22,358 nt of DNA. Source: Clostridiaceae bacterium AF10-41 (GTDB lineage Bacteria > Bacillota > Clostridia > Clostridiales > Clostridiaceae). Below are positions 1 through 7,903 of this stretch, in pieces; positions within the stretch are counted from its first letter, which is position 1, and every line of letters starts with the position of its first letter. Under the pieces are notes generated by a model. It did not search any database. It saw only the letters and a program-made list of their open reading frames with translations, and was not told the origin of the DNA. Location of the stretch: the NCBI GenBank assembly GCA_027686065.1, contig JAQCTH010000061.1, positions 1 to 22,358 on the forward strand, given 5' to 3'. A program made the position numbers and the translations under genes.

Positions 1-26
1 AGGTATTTTATACAATTCTTTCTATT

Positions 27-56
27 TTGAATCTTATCTATAACTTTTATTATAAA
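27..56 (+). promoter_or_regulatory. Possible sigma-A promoter for the ABC exporter operon
   Basis: TTGAAT at 27-32 and TATAAA at 51-56 are separated by 18 bases and lie about 60 bases before the first ABC exporter gene. In such A/T-rich DNA near-matches are common, so this is a weak call. A regulator gene, if there is one, would lie outside the window. Confidence 0.3.
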
Positions 57-116
57 AATTTAATGTTATAATAATATTTAATTATAAAATTATTGATAAA
101 GGACTGATAAATATTG

Positions 117-1832
117 ATGAAATTAATACGATTTTTGAAAGACTACAAAAAAGAATCTATACTAGGCCCTATTTTTAAATTAATAGAGGCAATCTTAGAA
201 TTATTTATTCCAATAGTAATGGCCAAAATCATTGATGTAGGAGTAAAAAATAAAGATATGATTTATATCTTTAAAATGGGTGGAATACTTATATTACTCG
301 GAATTACTGGACTTATCTTTGCCTTAGTTTGTCAATATTATGCTTCGAAGGCTTCTCAAGGGGTAGGAACTGCTATTAGGAGTGCCTTGTTTAGTAAGAT
401 TAATACATTTTCTCATAGTGAAATTGATAAAATTGGTACTCCAACATTAATTACTCGTATAACAAATGATGTAAATCAAATACAAAATGGAGTTGCTATG
501 ATGATAAGACTAGGGTCTAGAGCTCCATTTATAATAATTGGATCAACTATAATGGCTATAGCATTAGATTTAAAATTATCTTTGATTTTTTTAATTACTA
601 TACCACTTATTACTCTTACTATTTACTTCGTAATGAGCAGATCTCTTCCTTTATATAAAACAATACAAAATAAATTAGATACTATCTCTTTAATAACTAG
701 AGAAAATCTTGAAGGTACAAGGGTTATTAAAGCTTTCTCAAAAGAAGAAAATGAAAAATTAAGATTTAAAAATGCTAGTAATGACTTAAGTGATATATCT
801 ATTAACGTTGGAAAAGTCTCTGCTCTTCTTAATCCACTTACATATATAATTATGAATTTATCTATTGTTGCTATTTTATGGTTTGGTGGTATAAAAATAA
901 ATTCTGGATCATTAACTCAAGGTGAAACAATAGCATTTGTAAATTATATAACTCAAATTCTCCTTACATTAATAGTTTTTGCTCAATTAATAGTTATATT
1001 AACCAAAGCATCGACCTCTGCTAATAGAGTAAGTGAGATACTTGAAATTGAATCTACAATAACAGAAAATAATATTATTAAACCTAATAATATCACTACT
1101 AATCCATTTATAGAATTTAAAGATGTTTGCTTTTCATATACTAACTCTAATGAATATTCATTAAGTAATATATCTTTTACTATTAATAGAAATGAAACTA
1201 TTGGAATTATAGGAGGCACTGGTTCTGGAAAATCAACTCTTATTAATTTGATTCCAAGATTTTATGATTCATCAAAAGGACAAGTGCTTGTAAATGGAAT
1301 TGATGTTAAAAATTATTCTCTAAAATCTCTTAGGGATTTAATAGGAATAGTACCTCAAAAAGCTGTATTATTTACAGGTACTTTATTAGAAAACTTGAAA
1401 TGGGGAAAAGAAGATGCAACTTTAAGTGAAATTGAAGCTGCCCTAGAAGTTTCTCAGTCATCATCTTTTGTACAAGCCTTACCAAAACAATATGATACTC
1501 CTATACTTCAAGGAGGTAAAAATTTGTCTGGTGGACAAAAGCAAAGACTTACAATTGCTAGAGCTTTAGTTTCTAATCCTAAAATACTTATATTAGATGA
1601 TAGCTCAAGTGCATTAGATTTCGCTACAGATGCTAATCTTAGAAAAGCATTAAAAGAAAAAGTCAAAGATACTACAGTAATAATGGTTTCTCAAAGAGCT
1701 AGCAGTATTAAAAATGCAGATAAAATAATAGTTCTAGATAATGGTGAAATAGCTGGTATTGGCAGTCATGATTATCTAATTGAAAATTGTGAAGTATATA
1801 AAGAAATTTATTCTTCTCAAATAAAAAATTAG
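117..1832 (+). CDS. ABC exporter half-transporter, subunit with degenerate ATPase site
   Basis: Half-transporter with an N-terminal membrane domain of about six helices (residues ~15-310) and a C-terminal ATPase domain (~335-570). Walker A is GGTGSGKST at about residues 366-374 and the signature is LSGGQ at about 470. The Walker B end reads LILDD, so the catalytic Glu is Asp (~495), and the switch His is Gln (VSQR, ~526). This is the pattern of the non-catalytic subunit of heterodimeric exporters such as BmrCD and TM287/288. Its intact LSGGQ would complete the active site of the partner encoded 14 bases downstream. The start is ATG at 117, with AAAGGA 13 bases upstream; a TTG at 114 has better spacing (10 bases) and cannot be excluded. 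The substrate is unknown; multidrug or lipid export is usual for the family. Confidence 0.93.
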   Translation: MKLIRFLKDYKKESILGPIFKLIEAILELFIPIVMAKIIDVGVKNKDMIYIFKMGGILILLGITGLIFALVCQYYASKASQGVGTAIRSALFSKINTFSHSEIDKIGTPTLITRITNDVNQIQNGVAMMIRLGSRAPFIIIGSTIMAIALDLKLSLIFLITIPLITLTIYFVMSRSLPLYKTIQNKLDTISLITRENLEGTRVIKAFSKEENEKLRFKNASNDLSDISINVGKVSALLNPLTYIIMNLSIVAILWFGGIKINSGSLTQGETIAFVNYITQILLTLIVFAQLIVILTKASTSANRVSEILEIESTITENNIIKPNNITTNPFIEFKDVCFSYTNSNEYSLSNISFTINRNETIGIIGGTGSGKSTLINLIPRFYDSSKGQVLVNGIDVKNYSLKSLRDLIGIVPQKAVLFTGTLLENLKWGKEDATLSEIEAALEVSQSSSFVQALPKQYDTPILQGGKNLSGGQKQRLTIARALVSNPKILILDDSSSALDFATDANLRKALKEKVKDTTVIMVSQRASSIKNADKIIVLDNGEIAGIGSHDYLIENCEVYKEIYSSQIKN

Positions 1833-1846
1833 GAGGTGACTGATTT

Positions 1847-3580
1847 ATGAATCTTTCATTACTAAAAAGAATTCTAAAATATACAAAACCATATAATAAA
1901 TATACAATTCTAGCTTTTTTTACTGCAGTAATTAACATAACTCTTACACTTTTTACCCCAATAATTATAGGAGAAGGAATAGATTTATTGATAGGTCAAG
2001 GAAATGTTAACTTTTCAAAATTACTTAAAATATTAATTTCACTTTCAATAACAGTTATACTTTCGTCAATTTTTCAACTTATTATGACTAGATGTACTAA
2101 TATTGTAAGTTATAAAACTATCAAAGATTTAAGAATTGATATTTTCGATAAACTAAATTCCTTGCCATTAAAATATATAGATAGTACTTCTCATGGAAAT
2201 ATAATGAATGGAGTAATTAATGATATAGAAATTGTGTCTGATGGACTTCTTCAAGGATTTTCACAACTTTTTACTGGTGTAATAACTATAATTGGAACTT
2301 TAATATTTATGCTTTCAATAAATATTAAAATTGCTTTAATAGTTGTTATAATAACTCCTTTATCTTTATTTACAGCTTCTACAATAGCTAAACATTGTCA
2401 TTCTATGTTTAGAAAGCAATCCCAAGTCCGCGGCGAATTAAGTGGATATGTTGAAGAAATGATAGGAAATCAAAAGGTAGTTAAAGCCTTTTCCTTTGAA
2501 GATAGATCTAAAGAAGCTTTTGAGGATATAAATAAGAAATTATATATCTATGGCCAAAAAGCTCAATTTTATTCTGCACTAACCAATCCTTGTACAAGAT
2601 TTGTTAACGGACTAGTTTATGCAGCTGTAGGAATAATTGGTGCTATTAGTGCTATTAATGGAACTATAAGTATAGGTCAGCTTTCTTCATTTTTAAGTTA
2701 TGCTAACCAATATACTAAGCCATTTAATGAAATATCAGGAGTTATAACAGAACTTCAAGCTGCATTTACATCTGCAAGTAGAGTTTTTAAAATTTTAGAT
2801 GAAAAAGAAGAAATTCCAGATTCTAAAGATTCTGTTAACTTAAATACTTGTGAAGGATATATAGATATAAATGATGTTTCATTTTCATATAGCACAGATA
2901 AAAGTTTAATTGAAAATTTCAATTTAAAAGTTAAACCTGGATCTAAAATTGCAATAGTTGGTCCAACTGGTTGTGGTAAAACAACGCTAATTAATTTACT
3001 TATGAGATTCTATAATATAAATTCTGGAGAATTAAAAATAGATGGTATTAATATAGATAATATAACTAGAAGTAGTACAAGAAGTTTATATGGTATGGTC
3101 CTTCAGGATACTTGGCTATATTCCGGTACAGTTAAAGAAAACATAGCCTACGGTAAGCCCGATGCTTCCTTAGAAGAAATAATATCTGCTGCTAAAAATG
3201 CCCATGCTCATAAATTTATAATGAACTTGCCTAAAGGTTATGATACTGTACTTACAGATGATAGTTCCCTATCTCAAGGACAAAAACAACTACTATGTAT
3301 TGCTAGAATTATGTTATCTAAACCGCCAATGCTTATATTAGATGAAGCTACTAGCAGTATAGATACACGTACAGAGATTTATATTCAAAAAGCTTTTAAT
3401 AAATTAATGGAAGGTAGAACAACCTTTATTGTAGCTCATAGACTTTCAACTATTCGTGAAGCTGATTTAATTTTAGTTATGAATAATGGTAAAGTTATAG
3501 AACAAGGGAATCATACTGAACTATTAAATAAAGGTGGTTTTTATGCTAACCTATATAATAGTCAATTTGCTTTAGCATAA
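1847..3580 (+). CDS. ABC exporter half-transporter, catalytic subunit
   Basis: Partner of the preceding gene, 577 residues: membrane domain of about six helices (~15-310) and ATPase domain (~340-575). Walker A is GPTGCGKTT at 372-380. Walker B ends LILDEATSS with the catalytic Glu at 500, and the switch His is present (VAHR, His531). The signature is altered to LSQGQ at 475-479. This complements the first subunit: one composite site would be canonical and the other degenerate, as in known heterodimeric exporters. The strong site AGGAGGTGA overlaps the stop codon of the upstream gene and lies just before this ATG, so the two genes form a tightly spaced operon. Substrate unknown. Confidence 0.95.
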   Translation: MNLSLLKRILKYTKPYNKYTILAFFTAVINITLTLFTPIIIGEGIDLLIGQGNVNFSKLLKILISLSITVILSSIFQLIMTRCTNIVSYKTIKDLRIDIFDKLNSLPLKYIDSTSHGNIMNGVINDIEIVSDGLLQGFSQLFTGVITIIGTLIFMLSINIKIALIVVIITPLSLFTASTIAKHCHSMFRKQSQVRGELSGYVEEMIGNQKVVKAFSFEDRSKEAFEDINKKLYIYGQKAQFYSALTNPCTRFVNGLVYAAVGIIGAISAINGTISIGQLSSFLSYANQYTKPFNEISGVITELQAAFTSASRVFKILDEKEEIPDSKDSVNLNTCEGYIDINDVSFSYSTDKSLIENFNLKVKPGSKIAIVGPTGCGKTTLINLLMRFYNINSGELKIDGINIDNITRSSTRSLYGMVLQDTWLYSGTVKENIAYGKPDASLEEIISAAKNAHAHKFIMNLPKGYDTVLTDDSSLSQGQKQLLCIARIMLSKPPMLILDEATSSIDTRTEIYIQKAFNKLMEGRTTFIVAHRLSTIREADLILVMNNGKVIEQGNHTELLNKGGFYANLYNSQFALA

Positions 3581-3589
3581 AAATTTTAC

Positions 3590-3637
3590 AAGGATATACT
3601 AATACCGCTCTATTAAAAAGCTTATTAGTATATCCTT
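3590..3637. terminator. Hairpin terminator between convergent genes
   Basis: A perfect 15-bp stem (3590-3604 with 3623-3637) has an 18-base loop. It lies 9 bases after the second ABC gene and between convergent genes. No clean T-run follows on the + strand; on the - strand an ATTTTT run follows after a few bases. It could stop transcription from either side. Confidence 0.5.
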
Positions 3638-3728
3638 AAATTTATAGTAATAATAGTATATATTTTTATTTTTTAAATTTATTTAATATCTTAATCTTAA
3701 GGTCACTTTCAATATCTTCAGCAAATAT

Positions 3729-4940
3729 TTATATTCTATTTATTTTATTAAATGAATCTTTTGATATTCCATCTGCTTTTAAATATTTACAGAACTTATC
3801 TAAGGCTTCTTTTACAGAATCTATGCAATCATTAGTAACTTCAAAATTATCTTCCCACCACCAATTTTTTATTACTAATGGCTTATTCCCTCTATGAAGT
3901 TCTGGTTCAAATCTTGCTACTATTTTGGCTCCATATAATACCGGCAAAACATAATATCCATATTTTCTTTTGTCTATTGGCTTATATACTTCCCAAGTAT
4001 AATCAAAATCAAAAATATCTCTAGTTAGCTTCCTATCCCAAATTAAATTATCTAATGGGGCTAAAAATTTCACATTATTTTCATTAACAGATTTAGCATC
4101 ATTTAAAATAGATATATCTTCTTTCCTTAAATAAAATGTTTCTTTTAAATTTTCTACTTTGATAAATATTAATTCTTCTTTTTCTACTAATTCATTTAAT
4201 ATTCTTTGTCTTAAAATTTTGTTAGAAATATAATTACCTAGCCAACCTTCTCCACTTCTATCCCAGTAAGCCCCTATGCTACCTATTCTTCTTTTAACAT
4301 ACCATTTATAGAACTCTTCATCATTTTGAAAGGGCTCTGACTCATATAATATTTCAGAAGGTAATAATCTTTCAATTAAATCATATTTCTTTTGAGTATT
4401 CTTCTTTTCCTTGACTCCAAGCTCTCCACTATTCCACATATAATCCATTGTAGCACTTGAGAGCTTTCCATGTCCCCATCTTCCTTTTTCTACAGAACCT
4501 AAATCAATTTCTGATGGGATAGTGGAACCATTTTTTTGTATGAATTCTTTTACAGGTTCAACGTAGTTTATTGCATCAAGTGAGTTCCTATTCTTTAATA
4601 CATTTTCAACTTCCTTTTTTCTTTCATCTCTTACTCTCTTAAAATATGGCCAATCTTTAACAGAATATATAGCCATCATTTTATCCCATCCATCTATTAA
4701 TTCTCTTTTATTATAAAGTAAATCCTCTAACATTACAGGATCATAATCTTCTATTCTTGACTGAATAACTAAATCTACATTCCTTCCTACAACATTTAAT
4801 GGGTCATATTGAATACATCCAACTCTCTCTATAAATTTTTTAATACCTTCTTCCCCGATAAAGGTATTATTAGTATATAACCCTTGATATACTAATAAGA
4901 ATTTTTTTAATTCTTCCTTTGATATATTAATTACTTGCAT
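3729..4940 (-). CDS. AlkZ/YcaQ-like winged-helix DNA glycosylase (predicted)
   Basis: 403 residues, resembling the winged-helix family (PF06224) that holds Streptomyces AlkZ and E. coli YcaQ. These glycosylases remove bulky alkylated bases and unhook interstrand crosslinks. The supporting motif is IQYDPLNVV, with Gln44 and Asp46 matching the QxD catalytic motif I recall for YcaQ-type members (AlkZ itself has QxQ). Arg/Trp-rich blocks in the middle and C-terminal thirds (GRWGHGK, KNWWWED) also look family-typical. The start is the ATG at 4940, preceded by GAGAGGT at good spacing; a TTG 15 bases upstream would place this ribosome site inside the gene. The gene stands alone, divergent from the MATE exporter. 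The family call is fairly sure; enzymatic activity is inferred. Confidence 0.85.
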   Translation of the reverse strand: MQVINISKEELKKFLLVYQGLYTNNTFIGEEGIKKFIERVGCIQYDPLNVVGRNVDLVIQSRIEDYDPVMLEDLLYNKRELIDGWDKMMAIYSVKDWPYFKRVRDERKKEVENVLKNRNSLDAINYVEPVKEFIQKNGSTIPSEIDLGSVEKGRWGHGKLSSATMDYMWNSGELGVKEKKNTQKKYDLIERLLPSEILYESEPFQNDEEFYKWYVKRRIGSIGAYWDRSGEGWLGNYISNKILRQRILNELVEKEELIFIKVENLKETFYLRKEDISILNDAKSVNENNVKFLAPLDNLIWDRKLTRDIFDFDYTWEVYKPIDKRKYGYYVLPVLYGAKIVARFEPELHRGNKPLVIKNWWWEDNFEVTNDCIDSVKEALDKFCKYLKADGISKDSFNKINRI

Positions 4941-5354
4941 ATTTTTACCTCTCAAAAATTTTATTCTTGTCTAATTTTACATTTATATAATAATCATTCG
5001 GTTTATATTTTGTAATTAAATTAATTTCATAACACTACATTTTAAACCTCTTTCTTATAAATACAGTTTAACATATTTTTACATAGTTTGTTTAAGTTGT
5101 TACAAAGTTATTAAATTCATCTATTATTTTTGTATATTTTGTATATATTTTGATATTTTGTATATATTTATTGCATTAAATTTCTACTAATTCTATAATT
5201 GTTATTTGTATTAAAAACTCAAATTTATTTTCTAAATTTGAAATAATGTTGATAATAACTTTTTATAATGTTATTATTGAGAAAGTTTGTACAATATTAG
5301 ATTATTTTATATGTGTAAATTTATTATGGACTTTATATAAATGGAGGGCTATTT
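4941..5354. other. Divergent intergenic region with A/T repeats
   Basis: 414 bases between the divergent YcaQ-like and MATE genes. I see no convincing gene. It must hold promoters for both sides but no clear -35/-10 pair stands out. It contains a 14-bp direct repeat of TTTTGTATATATTT (5137-5150 and 5156-5169) and an 8-bp inverted repeat flanking TATAAT at 5252-5277. Confidence 0.6.
5137..5169. repeat. 14-bp direct repeat, 19-bp period
   Basis: TTTTGTATATATTT occurs exactly twice (5137-5150, 5156-5169), with a related TTTTGATA between and a partial copy just upstream. It lies about mid-way between two divergent genes, so it could be a regulator site or just low-complexity A/T sequence. Confidence 0.55.
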
Positions 5355-6701
5355 ATGACAAAAGATATGACAACAGGAAATCCTGTAAAACTAATTTTAA
5401 CATTTTCTATTCCTTTACTTATAGGTAACATATTTCAACAATTTTATAGTATGGCTGACACCATAATAGTTGGTAAATTCCTCGGTGTTAACGCGTTAGC
5501 TGCTGTAGGCTCTACTGGTGCTATGGCTTTTTTAGTTAATGGATTTGTTATTGGATTAACAGGTGGTTTTTCTGTTTTAGTTGCACAAAGATTTGGAGCT
5601 AATGACGAAGAAGGTGTAAAAAAAGCCTTTGCAAGTTCCTTAATTTTATCAATAATTATGACTATTATAGTTACTTTTATAAGTATGATTTCTGCAAAAC
5701 CTTTACTTGAGCTTATGAATACACCAGCTGATATTATTAATGATTCCTTGTCTTATATCATCATTATTTATGCTGGTAATATTGCAATAATATTTTATAA
5801 CATGCTGTCAAGTATATTAAGAGCTCTTGGAGATAGTAAGACTCCTCTATACTTTTTAATTATTGCTTCAATACTAAATGTAGTTTTAGATATCGTGTTT
5901 ATCTTTAATTTTTCAATGGGTGTAGCTGGAGCTGCTTATGCTACTATTATTTCTCAATCAATATCTGCAATATTATGTGCAATATATATAGTAAAGAAGT
6001 TTCCTATATTAAAATTAAAAAAACATCACTGGAAACTAAGAAAAAACTATGTTCAAAAACAATTGAGAATTGGTGTTCCAATGGCACTTCAATTTTCTAT
6101 AACTGCTGCTGGAGCTATGGTACTTCAAGGTGCTCTTAATAACTTTGGTTCTAAAATAATAGCTTCATATACTGCTGCTTCTAAAGTTCAACAGCTTGTT
6201 ATGCAGCCTGCTGTTACCTTTGGAGTTGCAATGGCTACTTATTCTGGGCAAAATCTTGGTGCTGGGAGAATAGATCGTATAAAAGAAGGGGTTAAAAAAT
6301 GTACTATTATTAGTATTATTGTAAGTATAGTCTCAACAATTGTAGTAGTATCATTTGGCGGTGCCTTTACAAGATTATTTATAGACGGAAATGATTTAGA
6401 AGTAATATCATATGCAAGACATTATTTAAATACAGTTTCTATATTTTATATTCCTCTAGGATTAATTTTTATATATAGAAATACTCTTCAAGGAATTGGT
6501 GATAGCTTTGTTCCTATGATGGCTGGAGTTGCTGAAATGATAGCTAGGACTGTAGTTGCATTTACATTACCAGGATTAATAGACTTTACTGGAATTGCTT
6601 TAGCTGACCCTGCTGCTTGGTTTGCTGCTGCTATTCCTCTTGGAATCACTTACTTTAAAAGAATTAATGTACTTCTAAATGAAAAACAATTAGCAGCATA
6701 A
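5355..6701 (+). CDS. MATE-family multidrug exporter
   Basis: 448 residues, predicted 12 membrane helices, usual MATE length. The N-terminus has the family pattern PLLIGNIFQQFYSMADTIIVG followed by LAAVGSTG, and the second half repeats it (GVPMALQFSITAAGAMVLQG). Members use Na+ or H+ gradients to expel organic cations and drugs from the cytoplasm. The sequence resembles the NorM/MepA/DinF-type group of Firmicutes; the substrate cannot be read. The start is ATG with GGAGGG seven bases upstream. An overlapping 60-codon frame starting at 5246 is not a separate gene. Transcription ends at the shared hairpin at 6790-6844. Confidence 0.94.
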   Translation: MTKDMTTGNPVKLILTFSIPLLIGNIFQQFYSMADTIIVGKFLGVNALAAVGSTGAMAFLVNGFVIGLTGGFSVLVAQRFGANDEEGVKKAFASSLILSIIMTIIVTFISMISAKPLLELMNTPADIINDSLSYIIIIYAGNIAIIFYNMLSSILRALGDSKTPLYFLIIASILNVVLDIVFIFNFSMGVAGAAYATIISQSISAILCAIYIVKKFPILKLKKHHWKLRKNYVQKQLRIGVPMALQFSITAAGAMVLQGALNNFGSKIIASYTAASKVQQLVMQPAVTFGVAMATYSGQNLGAGRIDRIKEGVKKCTIISIIVSIVSTIVVVSFGGAFTRLFIDGNDLEVISYARHYLNTVSIFYIPLGLIFIYRNTLQGIGDSFVPMMAGVAEMIARTVVAFTLPGLIDFTGIALADPAAWFAAAIPLGITYFKRINVLLNEKQLAA

Positions 6702-6789
6702 TAAAAAATTAGAAATCTATAAATTCCCTTATTTCTTTACTTTGCTTAACATTAAGGCAATCTTACTTATTACTAATTAAATAGACTTT

Positions 6790-6844
6790 AAAAAGGAAAT
6801 TATAAAAGTTACTACTAAATAATACTTTTTATAATTTCCTTTTT
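6790..6844. terminator. Bidirectional intrinsic terminator
   Basis: A 14-bp perfect stem (6790-6803 with 6831-6844) continues past a one-base bulge into AAAAGT/ACTTTT. Stem ends are A5 on one side and T5 on the other, so both strands give a hairpin followed by T residues. It serves the convergent MATE gene and the acetyltransferase gene, whose stop codon is only one base away. Confidence 0.78.
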
Positions 6845-6845
6845 A

Positions 6846-7301
6846 TTAATTTTCGTCTTCAATATCTCTTAGCATTTCTATGTGAGGAATATCGTCCTCT
6901 AAGTATACGTTAGAAACCTCTGCAAATCCTAAACTCTTATAGAAATCTTTTATATAAACTTGTGCTGATATTCTAATTTTACTTTTACCATAAATATCAT
7001 GTATATATTCAATTGCTTTTTCCATTGCTTTTTTCCCTAAATCTTTTCCCCTATGAATTTTATTTACTACTACACGCCCAATGGATATTTCATCATAAGA
7101 AATTCCTTTATCTAGTATTCTTAAATAGGCTAAAATTTCATTATTTTCTATAGCAAATAAATGATATGAACTTAGGTCTTTTCCATCACAGTCTTGATAA
7201 ATACATTCTTGTTCCACAACAAACACTTTGCTTCTTAATTCTAGAATACTATAGAGTTCCCTTGTTGTTAAATCATCAAATCTTTTTATTTTCCATTCCA
7301 T
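6846..7301 (-). CDS. GNAT acetyltransferase, ElaA-like
   Basis: 151 residues, single GNAT domain, close in pattern to E. coli ElaA. Features are an N-terminal LRSKVFVVEQ block (residues 22-31), a CDGKD turn, and the acetyl-CoA pyrophosphate loop as RGKDLG (84-89), followed by an ISAQ strand and the YKSLGF motif typical of the domain's end. It should transfer acetyl from acetyl-CoA to an unknown amine. It is the second gene of a probable two-gene operon, 39 bases after the tautomerase, with its own strong site GGGGGAG before the ATG. Confidence 0.9.
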   Translation of the reverse strand: MEWKIKRFDDLTTRELYSILELRSKVFVVEQECIYQDCDGKDLSSYHLFAIENNEILAYLRILDKGISYDEISIGRVVVNKIHRGKDLGKKAMEKAIEYIHDIYGKSKIRISAQVYIKDFYKSLGFAEVSNVYLEDDIPHIEMLRDIEDEN

Positions 7302-7340
7302 CTTTACTCCCCCTAAAGGATATATAAAATCAAAATTTAA

Positions 7341-7685
7341 TTAAAAGTTGAAACCATTAAATCCCCAATTTTCTACTTCTTCATATTTTATATATATTGC
7401 ATTTTGAGGAATGCTTAGTTCTAACTCATATAATTCACAAATTTCCTTAGTCACTTTATCTAAAGATTCTTTTGAAGCTTTCCCAAAAATTTTAACTTCT
7501 ACAAATGCTCCATAATTTAATTCCTTACCTTGAAAATATAGTGAATATTCATCTTGAAATCCTATCATAAGATAATTTTCACTTTTCCCTGGAATATTTG
7601 TTATTATATTTGCTAATTTAGCTTTTAATATATCTTTTTTTTCTTTACTTAACTTTACAGTTACTTTAGAATCTATAAATGGCAA
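7341..7685 (-). CDS. MIF-type tautomerase-fold protein (TTG start)
   Basis: Best read as 114 residues from a TTG at 7685, preceded by GGAGGGG six bases upstream. The longer frame from ATG at 7700 would put that site inside the gene. The TTG start gives Met-Pro-Phe-Ile, placing Pro right after the initiator, as required for the catalytic Pro1 of the tautomerase superfamily after Met removal. Length and order match MIF/phenylpyruvate tautomerase. A GK pair (Lys33 counting Pro as 1) falls near MIF Lys32. A YIKY segment aligns with the Tyr95-x-Asn97 region, with Lys in place of Asn. The C-terminus WGFNG resembles MIF's VGWNN. These proteins form trimers with keto-enol tautomerase activity; the natural substrate here is unknown. 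Confidence 0.8.
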   Translation of the reverse strand: MPFIDSKVTVKLSKEKKDILKAKLANIITNIPGKSENYLMIGFQDEYSLYFQGKELNYGAFVEVKIFGKASKESLDKVTKEICELYELELSIPQNAIYIKYEEVENWGFNGFNF

Positions 7686-7723
7686 TCTTATCCCCTCCAT
7701 ACTTCTTATCTACAATCTATTAA

Positions 7724-7751
7724 TTAGATAATTATAAATCTAATTATCTAA
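7724..7751. repeat. 11-bp inverted repeat, probable operator
   Basis: TTAGATAATTA (7724-7734) and TAATTATCTAA (7741-7751) are perfect inverted copies with 6 bases between them. The palindrome covers the -10 element and much of the spacer of the promoter read on the - strand, where a dimeric repressor would block transcription. No regulator gene adjoins it. Confidence 0.55.
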
Positions 7752-7759
7752 ACTGTAAA
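7731..7759 (-). promoter_or_regulatory. Sigma-A promoter for tautomerase-acetyltransferase operon
   Basis: On the - strand TTTACA (7759-7754) is followed by exactly 17 bases and a perfect TATAAT (7736-7731). It lies about 45 bases before the TTG start of the tautomerase. This is one of the best promoters in the window. Confidence 0.7.
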
Positions 7760-7903
7760 CACTTGTATTAATTATGTATATCATAGCATAAAATTAATAT
7801 TTCTTACCTTTAATAATAATATTACATTAATTAATACTTATTTAATATCATCTTTTCTTTTTTTGCATATAATATCTAAAAGTAATTATTATAGAGTGGT
7901 AAT

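Noticed and set aside
5246..5428. 60-codon open frame upstream of the MATE gene
   Set aside because: It runs into the MATE gene in another frame and lacks a good ribosome site; the MATE start has a strong one.
7341..7700. Tautomerase start at the upstream ATG (7700)
   Set aside because: The GGAGGGG site would then be inside the gene, and Pro would not be at the N-terminus as the family needs.
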